A stretch of 27,878 bases of DNA, from NCBI GenBank assembly GCA_946478975.1, contig CAMLEO010000058.1, positions 1 through 27,878 on the forward strand. The letters are read 5' to 3'. The stretch comes from an uncultured Steroidobacter sp. Its GTDB lineage: Bacteria > Pseudomonadota > Gammaproteobacteria > Steroidobacterales > Steroidobacteraceae. The stretch's first letter is position 1. Every line of letters begins with the position of its first letter. The position numbers were made by a program, and so were the translations under genes. A model generated the notes under the pieces. That model was not told the DNA's origin. It saw only the letters and a program-made list of their open reading frames with translations, and searched no databases. This document shows positions 23,368 to 27,878 of this stretch, piece by piece.

Positions 23368-24025
23368 ACGGAGGCAGCTTCGCTGCGAATCGCTCACGTG
23401 CGCCCGGCTCCGACAACGCAGCCGCGATCGCGTTATTCATTTCGTAGACGTTCGTGTCATAGCCCGCCTCGCGCATGGCGGCGGTGATTGCATCCACGTG
23501 CGCGCCGCCTGCTTGATAGACCAAGGGCGCGAACTCCGGATCGATATCGAGATTGTCCGGATCTTCGTACGACTGCTGGCAGCCCACGGCGCTGGTCGCG
23601 TGATAGTTACGACACGTTTGCGGCCGGACGGAGTAGATCGAGCAGCGGCCCTCGCGCAGGAACGGACACTTGACGTTGCGTCGCATGCGCTCGATCTCAT
23701 CCAACTTTTCGAGCGCGACGCTGTTTGCTCGAATCTCGGCGTACAGGTGCTCCTTTTCCTCGGCCGTGAAGGTCCGCTCGACGAAGTCCAGGATCCCGAA
23801 CACTTCCACCGCCCGCACATCGACGCTGAAGTGACAGCACCAGGTGCAACCGGCGCGACACGCGAGCGTACCGACGTCCGGCGCCGACGCGATCCGCTGA
23901 TCGTGGCGCTGTTGTGAATTCTCGAACGCGCGAAACACGCCGGCCTGCTCAATCTCGGCCCGCGCCTGCGCGGCCTCTTGGGCCAGAATCCGACAGATGA
24001 AAGGCAAGTCCAGGTCAATTTCCAT
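23312..24025 (-). CDS. YkgJ-family cysteine-cluster protein (putative metal-binding)
   Basis: A 237-residue soluble protein with the CxxxCxxCC pattern of the YkgJ/UPF0153 family: Cys56, Cys60, Cys63 and Cys64 in ACRAGCTWCCHF. A second set follows, Cys120, Cys128 and Cys138 in KCPFLREGRCSIYSVRPQTCRNY, plus Cys149. These cysteines are expected to bind zinc or an iron-sulfur cluster; the family's biochemical role is not established. The segment C...GRCSIYSVRPQTCR is its most conserved part. Roughly the last 90 residues are acidic and end EFEDLDG. There is no signal peptide. The ATG at 24025 gives a normal length. Its 3' end overlaps the LysR 3' end by 56 bases. It is divergent from the GFA operon with a 108-base gap. 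Confidence 0.88.
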   Translation of the reverse strand: MEIDLDLPFICRILAQEAAQARAEIEQAGVFRAFENSQQRHDQRIASAPDVGTLACRAGCTWCCHFSVDVRAVEVFGILDFVERTFTAEEKEHLYAEIRANSVALEKLDEIERMRRNVKCPFLREGRCSIYSVRPQTCRNYHATSAVGCQQSYEDPDNLDIDPEFAPLVYQAGGAHVDAITAAMREAGYDTNVYEMNNAIAAALSEPGARERFAAKLPPFTRVSGDDVAPEFEDLDG

Positions 24026-24075
24026 GGCGATAGTTTAGAGCCTGGCGCGGCAAAGGCGAATTTGCTCCGAACAGA

Positions 24076-24104
24076 TTGCGACGATTAGGGGAAGCGCCTA
24101 GATT
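24076..24104 (+). promoter_or_regulatory. Candidate promoter of the GFA-DUF427-reductase operon
   Basis: TTGCGA (24076-24081) and TAGATT (24099-24104), each four of six to consensus, are separated by exactly 17 bases and lie 29 bases before the GFA ATG. GGAG just before the start serves as ribosome site. The quality is moderate. Confidence 0.4.
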
Positions 24105-24133
24105 GTCGGCACGATCTGACACTGGAGTCGCTC

Positions 24134-24538
24134 ATGCTGAAGACGTACAAGGGAAGCTGTCATTGTGGTGCGGTCCGCTTCGAAGCGGACATCGACTTGA
24201 GCCAGGGCACCAACAAGTGCAACTGCTCGATCTGCACCAAGATGCGCAACTGGAACGCCATCATCAAGCCGAGCGCCTTCCGGCTGCTCTCCGGCGAGCA
24301 GGACCTGTCCGACTACCAGTTTAATTACAAGGTCGGCCATCATTTGTTTTGCAAGCACTGTGGCATTCGCTCCTTCGGGCGCGGCTACGTCGAAGCCATT
24401 GGCGGCGATTACGTGGCCGTGCAGCTGATGGCGCTGGACGACGTCGATCCCGCTGAACTGGTCGCGGCGCCGGTGCGTTACTCCGACGGTCGCAACAACA
24501 ACTGGATGGAAGTGCCGGCCGAGATCCGGCATTTATAA
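24134..24538 (+). CDS. GFA-fold zinc protein (glutathione-dependent formaldehyde-activating-like)
   Basis: A 134-residue protein of the GFA/CENP-V family. Cysteines follow the family's zinc pattern: Cys9 and Cys11 in [12 protein letters not shown], Cys29, Cys31 and Cys34 in KCNCSICTK, and Cys73 and Cys76 in [13 protein letters not shown]. Strands [17 protein letters not shown] and [14 protein letters not shown] match the family. The founding member was proposed to promote S-hydroxymethylglutathione formation, but most relatives, including this one, have no proven substrate. It is a small cytoplasmic protein. It is the first gene of a tight set: only one base separates its TAA from the GTG of the DUF427 gene, which suggests a joint function. 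Confidence 0.93.
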   Translation: MLKTYKGSCHCGAVRFEADIDLSQGTNKCNCSICTKMRNWNAIIKPSAFRLLSGEQDLSDYQFNYKVGHHLFCKHCGIRSFGRGYVEAIGGDYVAVQLMALDDVDPAELVAAPVRYSDGRNNNWMEVPAEIRHL

Positions 24539-24539
24539 C

Positions 24540-24920
24540 GTGAGCAAATCGCCCGGACATCAGCAGCTGCCGGACCACAGCATCGTGGAACGGCCGCTGC
24601 GCAAACGGATGCAGGCCACGGTGGACGGCGAGCTCATCGCCGATTCCACCGCCGTCATTCAAGTCGAGGAGGACGGCAGCCCGACGCGATATTACTTCCC
24701 GCGCGCCGATGTGAAGATGCAGCTGCTGGAACGCTCGACCATGACCACGGTCTGTCCGTTCAAAGGCACCGCGAACTATTTCCACATCAACGTGCAGGGC
24801 CGGAAGCTCAAGGACGCGGTGTGGACGTACGAAGATCCTTACGATGAGCATCTGCGGCTGAAGGAACGGGTCGCGTTCTACGAGGAGAAAGCGCCTGGTC
24901 TGAAGGTCCGGCCGGCGTAG
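24540..24920 (+). CDS. DUF427 domain protein
   Basis: A 126-residue protein starting at a GTG one base after the GFA stop. The body matches DUF427 (PF04248): VDGELIADSTAVIQVEEDGSPTRYYFPRADVKMQLLE, then TVCPFKGTANYFHI, then DAVWTYEDPYDEHLRLKERVAFYEE. The motif CPFKGTANY and the WTYEDP stretch are hallmarks. The conserved Cys, Lys and acidic residues suggest a small enzyme or ligand-binding fold, but no activity is established for the family. There is no signal peptide or membrane segment. It is coupled to its neighbours on both sides, and its last base is the first base of the next gene's GTG. No independent promoter or ribosome site is evident. Confidence 0.9.
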   Translation: MSKSPGHQQLPDHSIVERPLRKRMQATVDGELIADSTAVIQVEEDGSPTRYYFPRADVKMQLLERSTMTTVCPFKGTANYFHINVQGRKLKDAVWTYEDPYDEHLRLKERVAFYEEKAPGLKVRPA

Positions 24921-26305
24921 TGACCGTGAGCAAACATTTCGACGCTATCGTGATCGGCGCCGGGCAGGCTGGGCCGTCGCTGGCAGGCCGGCTCACTCAA
25001 AGCGGCATGGAAGTCGCGCTGATCGAACGCAAGCTGTTCGGCGGTACGTGCGTCAACACCGGATGCATGCCGACCAAGACGTTGGTCGCGAGCGCGTACG
25101 CGGCGCATCTCGCTCGGCGAGCCGCTGAGTACGGCGTCGTCGTCGGCGAAACCGTCGGCATCGATATGAAACGCGTTCAGCAGCGGGCCGCAACCGTCTC
25201 GCTCAACGCGCGCACGAACGTCGAGAAGTGGTTGCGCTCCATGCCTCGCTGCACGGTGATTCAGGGCCACGCCCGTTTCGAATCGGCAAACACGGTTCGC
25301 GTCGGTGATCAGTTGCTGAGCGCGTCGCGCATTTTCATCAACGTCGGCGGCCGGGCGTCCGTGCCGGACATGCCCGGCGTTCGCGATGTGCCGTATCTCA
25401 CGAACACTTCGATCTTGCAGCTGGACATCGTGCCCAAGCATCTCGTCGTGGTCGGCGGCAGTTATGTCGGCCTGGAGTTCGCGCAAATGTTTCGTCGCTT
25501 CGGCGCGCAGGTGACGATCGTAGAGCAGGGCGAGCGCTTGGTGAGTCGTGAAGACGAAGATGTGTCTGCCGCCATCGCCGAGATATTGAAGAACGAAGGC
25601 ATCGCCGTGCGCACGCATGCCGAATGCATCAGCCTTGCGAAGCACCAGCAGGGCGTCGAGGTGCATGTGAGTTGCAAGCAAGGTCAGCCGAGCGTCGTCG
25701 GAACACACGTGCTGCTCGCCGTCGGCCGGCGCCCGAACACCGACGATCTTGGCTTGGATAAAGCGGGAATCGAGGTCGATGCGCGCGGCTACATCAAAGT
25801 GGATGATCGCCTGGCGACCAATGTGCCGAACGTGTGGGCGATGGGCGATTGCAATGGCCGTGGCGCGTTCACGCACACCGCTTATAACGATTTTGAGATC
25901 GTCGCTGCGAATTTGCTCGATGGCGCCGATCGCCGACTCAGTCAGCGCATTCTCGGTTATGCGCTATATATCGATCCGCCGCTCGGTCGCGTCGGCCTCA
26001 CGGAGGCGCAGGCGCGCAAGAGCGGCAAGAAGATTCTGATCGGCACGCGACCGATGACTCGCGTCGGCCGCGCTATCGAACGGGCCGAGACGCAGGGCTT
26101 CATGAAAGTGATCGTCGACGCCGATTCGAAGCGCATCCTCGGCGCGTCCATCCTTGGCGTCAGCGGCGATGAAGCGATTCACGGCATCCTCGATATGATG
26201 AATGCCGACGCACCCTACACCACGCTGCAATGGGCCGTGCCCATTCATCCGACCGTGTCCGAACTCATCCCCACCGTGCTCGGCGACTTGAAGCCCGCGA
26301 CGTAA
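24920..26305 (+). CDS. FAD-dependent pyridine nucleotide-disulfide oxidoreductase (class I, mercuric reductase/RclA-like)
   Basis: A 461-residue flavoprotein starting at a GTG that overlaps the DUF427 stop by one base; a GTG two codons later is an alternative. The FAD Rossmann motif is VIGAGQAGPSLAGRL. The redox-active disulfide is Cys44-Cys49 in GGTCVNTGCMPTK. The NAD(P)H Rossmann motif is VVVGGSYVGLEFAQMFRRFG, the second FAD site is VWAMGDCNGRGAFTHTAYND, and the C-terminal catalytic pair is His443-Glu448 in HPTVSELIP. This places it with dihydrolipoamide, glutathione, mercuric and RclA-type reductases. It lacks the C-terminal vicinal cysteines and the N-terminal metal-binding domain of true mercuric reductases, and the Mer genes are absent, so mercury reduction is unlikely. 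An unknown disulfide, quinone or metal substrate is more probable. Length is normal for the class. Confidence 0.93.
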   Translation: MTVSKHFDAIVIGAGQAGPSLAGRLTQSGMEVALIERKLFGGTCVNTGCMPTKTLVASAYAAHLARRAAEYGVVVGETVGIDMKRVQQRAATVSLNARTNVEKWLRSMPRCTVIQGHARFESANTVRVGDQLLSASRIFINVGGRASVPDMPGVRDVPYLTNTSILQLDIVPKHLVVVGGSYVGLEFAQMFRRFGAQVTIVEQGERLVSREDEDVSAAIAEILKNEGIAVRTHAECISLAKHQQGVEVHVSCKQGQPSVVGTHVLLAVGRRPNTDDLGLDKAGIEVDARGYIKVDDRLATNVPNVWAMGDCNGRGAFTHTAYNDFEIVAANLLDGADRRLSQRILGYALYIDPPLGRVGLTEAQARKSGKKILIGTRPMTRVGRAIERAETQGFMKVIVDADSKRILGASILGVSGDEAIHGILDMMNADAPYTTLQWAVPIHPTVSELIPTVLGDLKPAT

Positions 26306-26420
26306 CCTTTGCCCGCGAGGGGGTGTGCTGCGAGCACCAGTCGCGTCCGTGATGGCATCGCCGCCGGTTCGGGCGCTGTGCTTCAATCCTCCGATGTTAA
26401 ATGCCCGGAGCTGCATCCCG

Positions 26421-27788
26421 ATGAGAACGTTGCGTGTGTCCGTTGCTGCCGTCCTGATGGCTGTTGTTGGCTGGAGCGGTGCGGCGCCTGCCGCCAATCA
26501 GGATCACTTGCAGCCGGTGCTCAATGCGGGCGACAAGAAACTCGAATTCGACTGGCCCATGCTAAAGATCGGCACCGGCGAATATGCTGAAGGCCCGACG
26601 GGTGTCACGGTGTTTCGATTCGCACAACGCGTGTTCGGCGCGGTGGACGTTCGCGGCGGCGGACCGGGTACGGTCAACACCGATTACTTACGTTTGGGCT
26701 ATGCCTTGCCTGAAGTCGACACGGTCGTGTTTTCGGGCGGCTCCTGGTACGGACTCGAATCGACGACGGCGGTGGCAACCGCGCTGAAAGATGATGGCGA
26801 GCGCACCGGCAATTGGGACAACTTGTCGCTGGCGGTCGGCGCGATCATTTATGACTTCGGCGACCGGCGGTTGAACGAGATCTATCCCGATAAGAAATTG
26901 GCGCAAGCGGCTTTGCGAGCTGCGCGGCCGGGTGTGTTTCCTCTGGGGGCGCAAGGCGCGGGTCGCTCGGCGAGAACGGGGCAGTTGTTTGGTTGTAATG
27001 CGCAGTCGGGGCAGGGCGGCGCGTTTCGTCAGGTCGGGCCGGTGAAGATCGCGGCGTTCACGGTGGTGAATGCGTTGGGTGTTGTCACTGATCGCGATGG
27101 TCGAGTTGTCGCGTGTTATCCGGCGGAAGGTTGGCCGCAGCCGATGCGAGCGACGCAGTTGATGACGGGCATGCCTGAGAGTCGCAAGCCGGGGTGGCAA
27201 CCGTCAGCTTCGCAGGGTCGTAATACGACCGTGAGTTTGGTTGTGACCAATCAGGCGCTCGAACCGGCGATGCTGCAGAGACTGGCGGTTCAAGTGCATA
27301 CGTCGATGGCCAGAGCGGTGCAGCCGTTTGCGACGGAGTTCGATGGGGATGTGCTTTATGCGATATCCACTGCGGAGGTCGATGCGAAGCAGCCGGGCGC
27401 GCTCACCACCGTCGACCTGGGGGTGATTGCGTCGGAAGCGATGTGGGATGCGGTGCTGGCGTCCGTGCCGGAGCAGCAGCGGGCTATGCAGCCCAATAAA
27501 CGTTTCAAAGTTTCGGCTTCTGATTTAGAGAAATATCAAGGTGACTACGTTTTCAGCGAATTCGTCACTGTTCGCGTGACGGCGCAGGGTGGGAAGCTGA
27601 TGGCGTTGGCCACTGGGGCGCGTGATGCGTTTGGGATCAAACGTCAGGGGCCGGTGGAGTTGTTGCCGGTTGCGGCTGGGGATTTCAATGTGCCTGGGCG
27701 GTATGTGACGAATGCTCGCTTCGTCGATGGACGATTGATTTTGAATCCTGGGCATTGGGAGCAGGTTGGTGTGCGTAGTCCGCACTGA
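26421..27788 (+). CDS. Exported P1/S58-family (DmpA-like) self-processing peptidase
   Basis: A 455-residue protein from ATG 26421, chosen because it begins a normal signal peptide (residues 1-25, ending APA). GGAG lies upstream, and upstream in-frame ATGs add only an unlikely leader. The P1/DmpA fold is visible: GPTGVTVFRFAQRVFGAVDVRGGGPGTVNTD, then VDTVVFSGGSWYGLES with the oxyanion region, then PVKIAAFTVVNALGVV. In this family the precursor cuts itself before a Ser or Thr that becomes the N-terminal nucleophile. Here the matching site is GRNTTVSLVVTN, so cleavage between Asn268 and Thr269 is predicted. Relatives are beta-aminopeptidases or D-amino-acid amidases; the substrate is unknown. 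Residues about 375-455 form an extra C-terminal domain after the usual end. It lies 115 bases after the reductase gene, probably in the periplasm. Confidence 0.85.
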   Translation: MRTLRVSVAAVLMAVVGWSGAAPAANQDHLQPVLNAGDKKLEFDWPMLKIGTGEYAEGPTGVTVFRFAQRVFGAVDVRGGGPGTVNTDYLRLGYALPEVDTVVFSGGSWYGLESTTAVATALKDDGERTGNWDNLSLAVGAIIYDFGDRRLNEIYPDKKLAQAALRAARPGVFPLGAQGAGRSARTGQLFGCNAQSGQGGAFRQVGPVKIAAFTVVNALGVVTDRDGRVVACYPAEGWPQPMRATQLMTGMPESRKPGWQPSASQGRNTTVSLVVTNQALEPAMLQRLAVQVHTSMARAVQPFATEFDGDVLYAISTAEVDAKQPGALTTVDLGVIASEAMWDAVLASVPEQQRAMQPNKRFKVSASDLEKYQGDYVFSEFVTVRVTAQGGKLMALATGARDAFGIKRQGPVELLPVAAGDFNVPGRYVTNARFVDGRLILNPGHWEQVGVRSPH

Positions 27789-27878
27789 CTAAGAAGGCCT
27801 TGTGGCTCGCGCCGCCGAGGTGGGTGGGGTATGTCTCCACCGCGCCGCGCACCGCCCCAGTCCGCCCTCGAGCCCGGA

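Noticed and set aside
24920..26305. Reading the flavoprotein as a true mercuric reductase (merA)
   Set aside because: The C-terminal vicinal cysteines and the N-terminal heavy-metal domain are missing, and no other mer gene is nearby.
26324..26337. Hairpin GTGCT-GCG-AGCAC after the reductase gene as a terminator
   Set aside because: The stem is short and no T tract follows.
27789..27878. Possible start of another gene at ATG 27831, behind a G-rich stretch
   Set aside because: Only sixteen codons are visible, with no recognisable motif, so it cannot be supported.
1..27878. tRNA, rRNA, CRISPR arrays, insertion sequences or prophage
   Set aside because: No repeat arrays, transposase-like proteins or RNA-gene features were seen on reading both strands.

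Overview
The window is a GC-rich, gene-dense chromosomal segment from a Gram-negative bacterium, most likely a gammaproteobacterium of the Xanthomonadales/Steroidobacter type. This placement is inferred from gene content and was not tested by any search. The supporting genes are a TonB-dependent receptor of the Xanthomonas/Caulobacter type, the TamA/TamB outer-membrane pair, azurin, and a GH97 glucosidase beside an SLC45-like sugar permease. No rRNA, tRNA, CRISPR array or insertion sequence was seen. The longest gap between genes is about 265 bases.

Layout. Positions 1-2247 hold the 5' part of a MurR/RpiR-family regulator (minus strand), divergent from ornithine aminotransferase rocD, which has a near-consensus sigma-70 promoter. 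A small PRC-barrel protein follows and ends at a clear intrinsic terminator. Positions 2409-12453 form an alpha-glucan/maltodextrin utilisation locus: cytoplasmic GH13 alpha-glucosidase, exported GH97 glucosidase, TonB-dependent receptor, secreted GH13 alpha-amylase and an MFS sugar transporter. An identical 14-base palindrome-like site precedes the first gene (as the better half of a tandem pair) and the GH97 gene. This suggests one LacI-type regulator, not encoded here, controls both units. The likely flow is extracellular amylase, then receptor uptake across the outer membrane, GH97 in the periplasm, MFS import, and GH13 in the cytoplasm.

Positions 12450-18673 hold a convergent azurin gene and then tamA-tamB, overlapping by ATGA. 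A terminator-like hairpin with seven T lies inside the longest reading of the tamA 5' end. At 18830-20468 are an unrecognised exported, probably beta-barrel protein and a convergent exported 2H phosphoesterase-like protein. Positions 20558-21212 are a Phd/YefM-RelE/ParE type toxin-antitoxin pair with a perfect palindrome filling its promoter spacer.

Positions 21351-23367 carry a quinone oxidoreductase divergent from a LysR regulator. The LysR gene overlaps a YkgJ-type cysteine-cluster gene tail to tail. Positions 24134-26305 are a tight three-gene operon (GFA-fold zinc protein, DUF427 protein, FAD disulfide reductase). It is followed by an exported P1/S58 self-cleaving peptidase (26421-27788). 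The last 90 bases contain nothing secure.

Most genes belong to recognisable families. The more unusual items are the paired sugar operators, the hairpin in the tamA leader, the exported 2H phosphoesterase, the unknown outer-membrane candidate next to tamAB, and the GFA-DUF427-reductase operon.
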